Below are positions 1-7,854 of a stretch of 49,562 bases of DNA, one piece after another. The position numbers and the translations under genes were made by a program. The stretch lies in assembly GCA_015065065.1 (NCBI GenBank), contig SVQX01000011.1, positions 1 through 49,562 of the forward strand. Direction: 5' to 3'. The notes beneath the pieces were generated by a model that worked only from the letters and a program-made list of their open reading frames with translations, made no database searches and was not told the DNA's origin. The stretch comes from Oscillospiraceae bacterium (GTDB taxonomy: Bacteria; Bacillota; Clostridia; Oscillospirales; CAG-272). Positions within the stretch are counted from its first letter, which is position 1. Each line of letters starts with the position of its first letter.

Positions 1-484
1 TGCTGTTGCAGATAACTGTTTCGGAGGGGTTGGTGGAGGGAGTGATAGCTCCAACCACGCCGAAGGGTGCGCGCTCGGTCAGGGTAAGACCGCAGTCACC
101 GGTCTTTGCCTCGGCAACGATATCCTCCGTTCCGGGTGTTTTGTCCGCAACCAGCTTGTGCTTTGCGATTTTGTGGTCGACACGTCCCATTTTGGTTTCC
201 GCGACGCCCAGAGCCGCCATTACGTCAGCCTCCGCGCGACAGTATTCGCGAATGGAGGTGATCAGCTTTTCCCGCTCGGCGACTGTCATTGAGCGGATAG
301 CCTTGTATCCTTTTTCGGCGGCGGCGATGGCGTCCTCCATCTTATCGTAGATACCAACAAGACGGCGACCGTTGTACTGGGTGGAATCCCAGCCTGTCTT
401 TGCGACGGGCGCGGAGGTGACCAGCTCTTTTACGACCTTTGCCACTACCTCTGCGACCTGCGCTTCGGTCAAATTAACAGCCAT
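1..484 (-). CDS. pduP: CoA-acylating aldehyde dehydrogenase of a microcompartment, N-terminal part (PduP/EutE-like)
   Basis: The N-terminal 161 codons are inside the window and the gene continues past its left edge. The protein should oxidise an aldehyde (propionaldehyde or acetaldehyde) to its acyl-CoA with NAD+. Residues 5-21 (TEAQVAEVVAKVVKELV) form a short amphipathic helix, followed by a linker that leads into the dehydrogenase domain. This is the layout of PduP-type proteins that enter bacterial microcompartments through an N-terminal encapsulation peptide. The segment ending in APFGVVGAITPSTNPSET is the conserved start of the nucleotide-binding part of this aldehyde dehydrogenase family. 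The ATG at 482-484 is preceded by AGGTGAT. It lies 33 bp downstream of the aldolase gene and is probably in the same operon. PduP and EutE cannot be told apart from this fragment; the neighbouring aldolase favours the propionaldehyde role. Confidence 0.85.
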   Translation of the reverse strand, partial: MAVNLTEAQVAEVVAKVVKELVTSAPVAKTGWDSTQYNGRRLVGIYDKMEDAIAAAEKGYKAIRSMTVAEREKLITSIREYCRAEADVMAALGVAETKMGRVDHKIAKHKLVADKTPGTEDIVAEAKTGDCGLTLTERAPFGVVGAITPSTNPSETVICNS

Positions 485-517
485 GTTATCACCTACCTGA
501 ATTTAGAGCGGTAGAGA

Positions 518-1348
518 TTACTTGCCGAGAGCTGCAAGGACCTTCTTGGTAATTTCAGCTACCAGGTCGTTGTCAGCGGGAGCTGCATGATTGCCGCAGG
601 TGCAGGTGTGACCTGCAGGAGCGTTATCCTTGCAACGGCAGTTGGGTGTACCGAGATTGGGGCAGGTCTTGCATCCGGGATGCTTTCCGGGAAGTCCCAT
701 CTTTTTGCGAAGCTCCATAAGCTTCTCAAGCTCTGCGCAGGGGATCTCGTCGATGCGGCTGTTAAGACCTGCACCGATCTGACGTGCGTAAAGGTTGATC
801 TTTGCGTTGAATTCAACCTCCTCCATTGTGAAGCAAGCGCGGAGCAGGGTGTTACCTACGGTCAGCGCGCCGTGGTTCTTAAGAAGGAAAGCGTCATGCT
901 TCTGAATGTAGGGCATGAGAGAGTCCGGAATCTCCATGGTAGAGGGAGTACCGTAATCACAGGTAGGAACGTTACCGATAGTCAGAATAGCCTCGGGGAG
1001 GATGTACTGATCCATCTCAACACCTGCAACGGTGAAAGCGGTAGCAACGGGGGGATGAGCGTGAACGACAGCGCCTGCGTCGGGACGCTCCTGATAAACT
1101 CTCATGTGCATCTTGATCTCGGAGGAGGGATTGAGTCTACCCTCGATCTTGTTTCCGTTTGCGTCGATCTTGATGATCATGTCAGGGGTCATAAAGCCCT
1201 TGGATACGCCTGTGGGAGTGCAGTAGAATTCGTTAGGTCCGACCTTAACGGAGATATTGCCGTCGTTTGCGGCAACGAAGCCGTGATCGTAGATTCTCTT
1301 ACCGATCTCACAGATCTCTTTTTTGATTTCGTACGGTGACTGTGCCAT
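518..1348 (-). CDS. fucA: Class II (fuculose/rhamnulose-phosphate type) aldolase with Cys-rich linker and encapsulation peptide
   Basis: This zinc aldolase should split L-fuculose-1-phosphate or L-rhamnulose-1-phosphate into DHAP and L-lactaldehyde. Zinc ligands are visible as HAHPP (His96, His98) and KNHG (His159), with the likely catalytic glutamate at Glu77. The catalytic domain fills about residues 1-215, the usual family length. A tail of about 60 residues follows: a segment with six cysteines in CxxC, CxC and CxC spacing (226, 229, 237, 239, 249, 251), then an amphipathic helix, NDLVAEITKKVLAALGK, at 260-276. That helix matches the encapsulation peptides of aldolases in fucose/rhamnose microcompartments. 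It lies between ackA (58 bp upstream) and the acylating dehydrogenase. The substrate (fuculose or rhamnulose phosphate) is not decided by sequence alone. Confidence 0.88.
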   Translation of the reverse strand: MAQSPYEIKKEICEIGKRIYDHGFVAANDGNISVKVGPNEFYCTPTGVSKGFMTPDMIIKIDANGNKIEGRLNPSSEIKMHMRVYQERPDAGAVVHAHPPVATAFTVAGVEMDQYILPEAILTIGNVPTCDYGTPSTMEIPDSLMPYIQKHDAFLLKNHGALTVGNTLLRACFTMEEVEFNAKINLYARQIGAGLNSRIDEIPCAELEKLMELRKKMGLPGKHPGCKTCPNLGTPNCRCKDNAPAGHTCTCGNHAAPADNDLVAEITKKVLAALGK

Positions 1349-1406
1349 AATCTTTATTTCCTTTCAATTTTATTTCTTTCTTTATTTCAAGCCCTTGGGC
1401 AGGAAA

Positions 1407-2600
1407 TCATTTAAGGAGCGACGCGGTGTCGCAAGCGATCATAAATTCCTCGTCGGTGGGAATTACGAGAACCTTTACCTTGGAGCCGTCAGCCGAGATC
1501 TCGCCTGCCACGCCCGAGGGAATGGAGAGGTTCTTTTCGTTGTCGAAGGTTACGCCGAGATATTCCATGTTCTCAGCAATAAGCTGACGTGCCGCGCGGT
1601 CGTTCTCGCCAAGACCCGCGGTGAAGATTAGCACGTCCATGCCGTTCATCTCTGCAACGTAAGAGCCGATGATCTTCTTGGCGGAGCGGCACATGAGGTC
1701 GATAGCAAGGCGAGCGCGCTTGTTGCCCTCCTTTGCAGCCGCCCAAACGTCACGTGCGTCGTTGGAAACGCCGCTGACGCCGAGAAGACCGGACTTCTTG
1801 TTCATCTCGTTGTCCATCTCGTCGGGAGTCATGCCCGTCTGCTTCATAACGTAAGTAACGATAGAGGGGTCGATGCAGCCGCAGCGAGTACCCATAGGCA
1901 GACCTTCAAGGGGAGTGAAGCCCATAGAGGTGTCAACTGCCTTGCCGCCGTCGATAGCAGTAATGGAGGAGCCGCTTCCGATATGGCAGGAAACGATCTT
2001 GAGCTGATCGTAGGGCTTGCCTACAAGCTCGGCAGCCTTTTGGGAAACGTATCTGTGTGACGTGCCGTGGAAGCCGTAGCGGCGAACACCGTATTTTTCG
2101 TACCACTCGTAGGGAGTAGCATACATGTATGCCTCCTCTCCGAGAGTTGCGTAGAAGGAGGTGTCAAATACACCGACCTGAGGGGTGTTCGGCATAGATG
2201 CGTGGCAAGCGCATACGCCCTTGATGGCGGGAGGGCCGTGCAGGGGGTTGATTGGAATGATGGATTCGATGTAGTTCATCTCCTCCTCGCCCAGCATCTG
2301 CGGGCCTGTGAACTTTCCGCCGTGTGCAAAGCGGTGTCCGACTGCGGTGATCTCGTCAACGCTTTCGATGACGCCAAGCTCCGCGTCGGTAAGGAGCTTG
2401 AGGACGAGGGCGATAGCCTCGTTGTGGGTAGGCATTGCATAGTCGGTGGAGTAGTTGGGCTTACCGGGGCGCTTGTGAGTGATAGCACCCGACAGACCGA
2501 TCTTTTCGCACAGACCTTTTGCCAGCACTGTGTTCGTGTCCATATCAAAGAGCTGATATTTGAGGGACGAGCTACCGGCGTTTACGACCAGTATTTTCAT
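1407..2600 (-). CDS. ackA: Acetate kinase
   Basis: A 397-residue acetate/propionate kinase that makes ATP from acyl phosphate and ADP. It is full length for the family. Visible signatures are the N-terminal VVNAGSSSLKYQLFD, the HRFAHGG and FHGTSHRYV segments, GSGSSITAIDGGKAVDTS and FTAGLGEN. It is the first gene after a clear sigma-A promoter (2657-2685), with GGGAGGT ahead of the ATG. Its place upstream of the aldolase and acylating aldehyde dehydrogenase suggests it recovers ATP from the acyl-CoA made in the microcompartment, working with a phosphotransacylase that is not in the window. Propionate may therefore be a natural product. Confidence 0.96.
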   Translation of the reverse strand: MKILVVNAGSSSLKYQLFDMDTNTVLAKGLCEKIGLSGAITHKRPGKPNYSTDYAMPTHNEAIALVLKLLTDAELGVIESVDEITAVGHRFAHGGKFTGPQMLGEEEMNYIESIIPINPLHGPPAIKGVCACHASMPNTPQVGVFDTSFYATLGEEAYMYATPYEWYEKYGVRRYGFHGTSHRYVSQKAAELVGKPYDQLKIVSCHIGSGSSITAIDGGKAVDTSMGFTPLEGLPMGTRCGCIDPSIVTYVMKQTGMTPDEMDNEMNKKSGLLGVSGVSNDARDVWAAAKEGNKRARLAIDLMCRSAKKIIGSYVAEMNGMDVLIFTAGLGENDRAARQLIAENMEYLGVTFDNEKNLSIPSGVAGEISADGSKVKVLVIPTDEEFMIACDTASLLK

Positions 2601-2656
2601 TGAGTTTTTGACCTCCCGATGATATTTTTAATAGAAGGTAAATCTATTCACCTTGT

Positions 2657-2685
2657 ATTATAACAAAATGACGAATATTTTTCAA
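2657..2685 (-). promoter_or_regulatory. Sigma-A promoter of ackA operon
   Basis: Read on the minus strand, TTGAAA (2680-2685) is separated by 17 bp from a perfect TATAAT (2657-2662). It lies about 57 bp before the ackA ATG. Confidence 0.8.
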
Positions 2686-2923
2686 GAGGTTACACAAAAT
2701 TTTTGTCCGAAAAACCTTACAAACTTTTTCCCGCCTTTTGAGCCGCTTTTTTCAAAATGCTAAAAAATGATAAAATTTTATCAAAATTTATGATAAAAAA
2801 ATAACAAAAAACCTTGCTAATAAACTAAAATCTGTCGAAAAGGAAAGCGGGCGAAGGCGAGCCTTGGGCCGAAAAATTCTATGCTGTGATTGAAAAAAGC
2901 AAAATTGGCGAAAAAAGAGAAAA

Positions 2924-2956
2924 GTCAAGCGGCGTTTTCTTTATATGCCGCTTGAC
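2924..2956 (-). terminator. Hairpin terminator candidate for the minus-strand methyltransferase transcript
   Basis: A 10-bp perfect stem (GTCAAGCGGC paired with GCCGCTTGAC) encloses a 13-nt loop. On the minus strand it is followed by a T-rich run. It sits about 300 bp past the stop of the 3261-4406 gene and ahead of the ackA promoter. The rest of 2690-3070 is AT-rich with no gene that I can support. Confidence 0.5.
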
Positions 2957-3069
2957 AAAAATATAACATTTTAAACCCGAAAAAACGCGGAAAAAGAGGG
3001 AATTTTCGGGTATTGTGCAACTTGACGAAAACGCACGGATGGCTTGAATAATAAAGAATAAGAATAAAT

Positions 3070-3235
3070 AACAAATAACCGAGTGGTTAAGGGACCCACA
3101 GGGATTATAGAGATGTCTTTGGCTGTAACCATGTAAACAAATCTGAACAAGAAAATTTGTCAGCAAAGTTCTTTGATCAAACTTTCTTTCAAGAAAGTTT
3201 GCGGGGGTTGGGGCAGAGCCCCATATAATAACCAA
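3070..3235. repeat. Interspersed palindromic repeat, copy 1
   Basis: This is the first of three related copies (others near 31661-31870 and 41275-41405). It has a short stem around a GGGACCCAC box, then TATAGAGATG, GGCTGTAACCAT and CAAAGTTCTTTGATC. Next come a palindrome of 11-bp arms (CAAACTTTCTT, 2-nt loop, AAGAAAGTTTG; 3178-3201) and a small GGGGC/GCCCC hairpin. It ends close to the stop codon of the minus-strand gene at 3261. Confidence 0.75.
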
Positions 3236-3260
3236 GCAGGCATGATCCCACATGTATTTC

Positions 3261-4406
3261 CTACCTCTGCGGCTTGAAATATTGATATAGCGTACACGGT
3301 ATCATGCCGTTGTATAGGCGTTTGGTTTTGTCTGCGCGAGCGCCGTATAGGCGTTGAAAGCTTTCGGAGGAGGTGAGAATATATATCTGCCAAGGGTAGA
3401 GAGCGCGGAAGGGAGCGCCCATTTTTCGATAGAGTGCCTCCGCCTCGCTTCGCTCACCCATGCGCTCGCCGTAGGGGGGATTACAGATAACGGTACCGCG
3501 GCGGCTCTCGTCGCCCGTCGCCCTTTTGTTGATAGAAAGCGCGTCGGCGCGGAATATTTTTATATGGCTAGCAACGCCCGCCCGTCGGGCGTTTTCCCGT
3601 GCAAGCTCAAGAACTCCGCCGTCAATATCGGAGGCAAAAGCCTCAAATTTACAATCACGGCGAATTTTCGCCTCCGCTTCTGACCTTGCCTCTGTCCACA
3701 GGGAAGATGAAAGTCGCGCAAAATGCTCGCCTGAAAAGGAGCGATTAAGTCCGGGAGCGCGTCCCGAGGCGATCATTGCCGCCTCAATGGGGATAGTAGC
3801 CGTGCCGCAGAAGGGGTCCCACAAAAGCACGTCCTCGCGCGGACGGGAGGTAAGCACCAGCGCCGCGGCAAGCGTCTCTCGCAAGGGCGCAGCGCCCGCG
3901 ACGGGGCGGTATCCGCGCTTGTGGAGCGCCGTTCCTGACGTGTCTATCATCAGGGTCGCTACGTCCTTGAAAATAAAGAACTCTATCTGATACTTCGCAC
4001 CGCTTTCCTCAAACCACGACACGCCGTATTTTGAGCGAAGCCGCTCCACCACCGCCTTTTTGACAATGCTCTGACAGTCGGGAATAGAGGTAAGTCCGCT
4101 TTTGATGGAATGTCCCTTGACGGGAAAAGCGTCCGTTTCCTCTATCCAATCCTCCCAAGGCAGGTCGCGAGTGCCGTCGAAAAGCTGGGCAAAGCTCTTG
4201 GCTTCAAAGCTGCCAAGACTTACGAAAACCCTTTCTGCAAGGCGCAAATTTATGTTGGCGCGTGCGATGTCCGACTCGTCGCCGAAAAAGCTGACTCGTC
4301 CGTCAATGGTTTCGATGCGCCGGAGTCCGAGAGCGTCGATCTCCTCTCCAAGCAGCTTTTCAAGTCCGAACATACAGGTGGCAACGAGAACAAGATTTTT
4401 TTCCAT
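3261..4406 (-). CDS. ypsC: THUMP-domain SAM-dependent rRNA methyltransferase (RlmL/YpsC family)
   Basis: A 381-residue N2-guanine-type RNA methyltransferase. The N-terminal half (about 1-165) is the THUMP RNA-binding part. The C-terminal half is a Rossmann methyltransferase with the SAM-binding DPFCGTATIPIEA (197-209), the acidic ASDID (258-262) and the catalytic NPPYGERM (309-316). Members act on 23S rRNA; E. coli RlmL makes m2G2445 and the Bacillus homologue is YpsC. The start ATG follows CGGAGATCACT. It is divergent from the lipoprotein gene at 4565, with 158 bp between them. The exact rRNA position is inferred from the family. Confidence 0.88.
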   Translation of the reverse strand: MEKNLVLVATCMFGLEKLLGEEIDALGLRRIETIDGRVSFFGDESDIARANINLRLAERVFVSLGSFEAKSFAQLFDGTRDLPWEDWIEETDAFPVKGHSIKSGLTSIPDCQSIVKKAVVERLRSKYGVSWFEESGAKYQIEFFIFKDVATLMIDTSGTALHKRGYRPVAGAAPLRETLAAALVLTSRPREDVLLWDPFCGTATIPIEAAMIASGRAPGLNRSFSGEHFARLSSSLWTEARSEAEAKIRRDCKFEAFASDIDGGVLELARENARRAGVASHIKIFRADALSINKRATGDESRRGTVICNPPYGERMGERSEAEALYRKMGAPFRALYPWQIYILTSSESFQRLYGARADKTKRLYNGMIPCTLYQYFKPQR

Positions 4407-4481
4407 AGTGATCTCCGAGTTAAAATAAATTTATATTTGTTCAAATATTTTTCACAAAAACAACAGCGAGTGGGTACGCTT

Positions 4482-4515
4482 TTGACACATTTTCGGGGTA
4501 TAATTTTTATATAAA
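4482..4515 (+). promoter_or_regulatory. Unusual promoter region of the 4565 lipoprotein gene
   Basis: TTGACA (4482-4487) and a perfect TATAAT (4499-4504) are both present but only 11 bp apart, too close for one sigma-A promoter. A second A+T box, TATAAA (4510-4515), lies 22 bp from the TTGACA. Which pair is used cannot be decided by reading. AAAGGAG (4553-4559) is the ribosome binding site. Confidence 0.4.
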
Positions 4516-4564
4516 CGGATTTTTCAACCGACAAACCATAATTTTTAATCTTAAAGGAGTCGAA

Positions 4565-6481
4565 ATGAAGTATTCCATAGTGATAAAAGCCGCGTGCGTT
4601 CTTCTTGTGACGGCACTGCTTGCCTCCTGCGGCGGCAGTGACGGTGACGAAACCACAATAGCGGGCGGTGAGGCAGTGATTGAGAGCGGCGATGTTCGGG
4701 ACAACCTTACTGCGGCGGATATGCCAACGGTCCCCGAAACGCAAAGCGCCACTGTCGGAAGCTATACGCCCACGGGCAGAGAAACAATGATAACCTTGTC
4801 GGGCGACAGCGCCGAAATTGACGGCGACGGCGCGTCCTTTGCGGACGGCGAGCTGCGACTCGCGGCGGCAGGGACGTATATCCTTACGGGTAGCCTTGAC
4901 GGCAAAGTAACTGTCGATACGGCGGACGAATCAAAAATACTGCTGGTGCTGAACGGCGCGGATATCCGCTCGTCCGATTCTCCCGCGATATTCGTAAAAA
5001 GTCTGCCCAAAAAGCTTGTAATATTCACGGCGCAGGACTCGGTAAATATACTGTCTGACGGAGCTGATTACGTCGTTCCCGACGAGGAGCAGACCGAGGG
5101 CGAAGTATATCCCAACGCCTGCATATATTCCTGCGAGGATCTGACCTTGGACGGCGAGGGCACGCTTTACGTCTACGGCAACGCCGACAAGGGCATCAAC
5201 ACAAAGGACGATCTTGAAATATGTAGCGGTAAGGTGATAGTGGAGAGCGTCGGAGTGGGCATTCGCGGCAACGATTCCATTACTGCCGAGGGCGGCGAGG
5301 TGTACGTCAGCGCGGGTGCTGACGGCGTAAAAAGCGCCAATACCGATTCGGGCAAGGGCATTGTTTCCCTTGTCGGGACTGACTTTTATATAAGCTGTGC
5401 GGGTGACGGCATCAGTAGCTCGTCAACTCTTGACGTGACGGCGGGAAAGCTGGTCATTCAAACCCGTGACGCCGACAGCTCCACCGAAAGCGCCGCACTG
5501 ACAGACGGCAGCGGTACTGCATTTGAAGCCTTACGCGGAATGGGCGGTATGCCTCCCGGCGGCTTCGGCGGCGGAATGGGCGGCGGCTTTGGAGGTGGAA
5601 TGGAAGAAGGGAACTCCAACAAGTCTACCATTAGCGCAAAGGGGCTCAAGGCGGTGTCAACGCTTACCGTCAGCGGAGGTAGCATCAGTATTGAGTCCGC
5701 AGACGACGGAATACACTCGGATGATGAGGTCAAAATAGACGGCGGCGAAATATATATTTCTGCCGCAGACGACGGCGTTCATGCGGACAACCGCTTGACG
5801 GTAAACAACGGAATTATAGAAATAGCCAAAAGCTATGAGGGCGTTGAAGCGCAGGTCATAACTGTAAACGATGGAGTTTTGCGCGTGACCGCCTCCGACG
5901 ACGGAACCAATGCCAACGGCGGCACGCAGATGGGCGGCTGGGGATATTCCGACAGCTACGGTCCGTCAGAGAGCGAGATATCGCCCACCCTTTATATCAA
6001 CGGCGGATATATCGTTCTCAACGCAGAGGGCGACGGACTCGATTCCAACGGATGCGTTTATATGACGGGCGGCGTCGTGATAGTATACGGTCCGACAAAC
6101 GGCGGAAACGGCGCTATCGACTACGGCGACGCACGGACGGATACCTTTGTGATATCGGGCGGCACGTTGCTTGCCGTGGGTAGTAGCGGAATGGCGCAGT
6201 CAGCTACGGGTGACGGGCAGGGAGTAATATTCGGCAATATGCGCTCCTCCCTTGCCGCAGGTAATATTATCGGAGTGCTTGACAGCGACGGCAAGGTGCT
6301 GGCGGCGTATAAATTGCCCAAGGCAATATCCTCCGTGGTATTCAGCTCGCCCGACGTAAAGAAGGGCGACACCTATACCGTGGTCTACGGCGGGGAATAC
6401 GACGGAGATGACGTTGACGGCGTGCTGACGGGAGGAAGCTATAAAAATTACAGTACCCTCGGAACAGCCACGGCATCGTGA
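4565..6481 (+). CDS. Beta-helix carbohydrate-binding lipoprotein (Cthe_2159/DUF4353-like)
   Basis: A 638-residue predicted surface lipoprotein. The N-terminal signal ends in a lipobox, LLASC, with the lipidated Cys at 22, followed by an acidic, Ser-rich spacer. The rest is many imperfect rungs of about 20 residues, with phrases such as ADDGIHSDDEVKIDGGEIY and ADDGVHADNRLTVNNGII, typical of a right-handed parallel beta-helix. This repeat style matches the Cthe_2159 carbohydrate-binding family described from Clostridium thermocellum. A Gly/Met-rich loop of about 25 residues (near 325-348, runs such as PPGGFGGGMGGG) interrupts the helix. Binding to plant polysaccharide is inferred from the family. 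The gene stands alone and no catalytic motif is visible. Confidence 0.8.
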   Translation: MKYSIVIKAACVLLVTALLASCGGSDGDETTIAGGEAVIESGDVRDNLTAADMPTVPETQSATVGSYTPTGRETMITLSGDSAEIDGDGASFADGELRLAAAGTYILTGSLDGKVTVDTADESKILLVLNGADIRSSDSPAIFVKSLPKKLVIFTAQDSVNILSDGADYVVPDEEQTEGEVYPNACIYSCEDLTLDGEGTLYVYGNADKGINTKDDLEICSGKVIVESVGVGIRGNDSITAEGGEVYVSAGADGVKSANTDSGKGIVSLVGTDFYISCAGDGISSSSTLDVTAGKLVIQTRDADSSTESAALTDGSGTAFEALRGMGGMPPGGFGGGMGGGFGGGMEEGNSNKSTISAKGLKAVSTLTVSGGSISIESADDGIHSDDEVKIDGGEIYISAADDGVHADNRLTVNNGIIEIAKSYEGVEAQVITVNDGVLRVTASDDGTNANGGTQMGGWGYSDSYGPSESEISPTLYINGGYIVLNAEGDGLDSNGCVYMTGGVVIVYGPTNGGNGAIDYGDARTDTFVISGGTLLAVGSSGMAQSATGDGQGVIFGNMRSSLAAGNIIGVLDSDGKVLAAYKLPKAISSVVFSSPDVKKGDTYTVVYGGEYDGDDVDGVLTGGSYKNYSTLGTATAS

Positions 6482-7086
6482 TAAAAATTAATGTAGTATT
6501 GTGTTACTTTTCGCTTCTCCGAAAAGTAACCAAAAGGAGACCAACGGTTGGGAGGATGAGTCGTGATTTCAATTTTTACAAAATTGAAATTTCACTCCTC
6601 AATTCCTCCCTTTGGAATCCCACCCACCTTGAGGTTTGGTTCGTGAGTAGCAAGCCATCACACAAACACTTTTATAAATCATTACCGATAGGTCGCAAGG
6701 AGAAATCAGACACGACTGATGTGGGGGGTATTAGGAGATCAACGCCGAAAGAGCTTTGAAATTTTCTCGATAAATTTAATTTTTGATTTTTAAAAGGCTA
6801 CAAAAATACTTTCCGTCCAAGGCGTATTCTTACTGACCAAGTTTCCGTCGCTCCGACGGGAACTTGGCGAGATGGGTATGCAGCAATCTTGGCGCGCGAT
6901 CACGTCTTGCCCGCACACTTGCGGCAAGGCGGCGCGTTTAGGAATGAGGGTTTATTAAGGGAGAAAACCGTGGGTTTTCTCCCTTAATTCGATCTTGGTT
7001 ACTTCTGTCGATACAGAATTAACATAAAATAATATCTAAAAAAGAATAAAATGTTGCATCAATACAGTAAGACAGCCCGACTTCAA
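6482..7086. other. 600-bp hairpin-rich intergenic region
   Basis: No gene is supported here between two convergent genes. Three perfect palindromes stand out: 6503-6530 (11-bp arms), 6566-6590 (ATTTCAATTTT / AAAATTGAAAT, 3-nt loop) and 6954-6988 (15-bp arms starting ATTAAGGGAG, 5-nt loop). Between them lies a GC-rich stretch (about 6840-6950) with short inverted repeats such as CCGTCGCTCCGACGG. It looks like repeat-derived DNA and not unrecognised coding sequence. Confidence 0.6.
6503..6530 (+). terminator. Hairpin after the beta-helix lipoprotein gene
   Basis: An 11-bp perfect stem (GTTACTTTTCG with CGAAAAGTAAC) has a 6-nt loop and starts 22 bp after the stop codon. It has no T-run after it, so it may stabilise the 3' end or belong to a repeat rather than terminate on its own. 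Confidence 0.4.
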
Positions 7087-7854
7087 TTATTTGAAAACGT
7101 TTCCGTCAGCCTTGAAGTAGCAAAGGCGGAGGACGGTGTACCACTCGCGATCAAATGGCGCACCCTCGGGGAGGATGCCAAGCCTTTGGCGCAAAGCGGA
7201 AATAATGTATTCGGGGTTGAGATTTTCACTGCTTCCCGCGGCGATAACGGCGCGTATTTTTATCACGCCGCCGTCGGCAACCGATGCGCTTACGCTGCGT
7301 ATGAGAGTCAGTATATCAATTTCCTTGTCTCCCGATTTTGACCGCTTGGTCATGATAATGGGCTCGGCGCCACGCTCAAACATATCGTTTATTTTGTCGG
7401 TAAGCTCCAAAGCTCCCTCGGCACTCTCTGCCGCTTGCGTACCAAGCATTATTTCATATTCCGCGAAGGCAACGTCAGAGTATTTTGTGGTGGGGACGTA
7501 TACATCCTTGACCTGCATTTCATCAGTAAGCTCGGCGTTGAGCTGGTTTTTTATCTCGTCGGTGCGGATAAGTCGGTCTATCCTCAAATCCACCATCTCG
7601 CAAGCACTCTCCGAGCCGACGGGCAGGGGAATACCGAAAACTATCTTGCTGTGGGGGTTAAAGCCCTTGGTGTACCACATGGGAATGGAGGCGCGTACAA
7701 GTACCTTCTGCCATGTGCGCTGAAGGTCGAGGTGGGAGAAAAATTGCAGATTTCCGCGCTTTTCAAACACCACGCGGACGGTGAGGGGCTCGGAGAGCAG
7801 GGGGCGGTCAAACTTGGAAATACGCCCGCGCTTCATTACTTTTTCGGACAGCAT
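7087..7854 (-). CDS. TIGR03936/DUF2344 radical-SAM-associated protein
   Basis: A 255-residue protein of unknown function that is almost always encoded beside the TIGR03960 radical SAM gene. The diagnostic N-terminal segment is visible as RVVFEKRGNLQFFSHLDLQR, followed by YTKGFNPHSKIVFG. These are the most conserved stretches of the family. It contains no CxxxCxxC cluster motif, so it is not itself a radical SAM enzyme. The start overlaps the upstream gene by 19 bp and has GGAGGTG in front of the ATG, so the two are translationally coupled. It probably acts as the partner or substrate-handling subunit of that enzyme; this is inferred from the fixed pairing. Confidence 0.85.
   Translation of the reverse strand: MLSEKVMKRGRISKFDRPLLSEPLTVRVVFEKRGNLQFFSHLDLQRTWQKVLVRASIPMWYTKGFNPHSKIVFGIPLPVGSESACEMVDLRIDRLIRTDEIKNQLNAELTDEMQVKDVYVPTTKYSDVAFAEYEIMLGTQAAESAEGALELTDKINDMFERGAEPIIMTKRSKSGDKEIDILTLIRSVSASVADGGVIKIRAVIAAGSSENLNPEYIISALRQRLGILPEGAPFDREWYTVLRLCYFKADGNVFK

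Noticed and set aside
2879..3253. Open frame of 124 codons on the minus strand
   Set aside because: It lies across a terminator-like hairpin and repeat copy 1, has no ribosome binding site, and its product has no protein-like composition.
4482..4504. A standard sigma-A promoter made of TTGACA and TATAAT
   Set aside because: The boxes are only 11 bp apart, so they cannot act as one ordinary pair.
6478..6759. Open frame of 93 codons on the plus strand after the beta-helix gene
   Set aside because: It is made mostly of hairpin and repeat DNA, with no good start signal.
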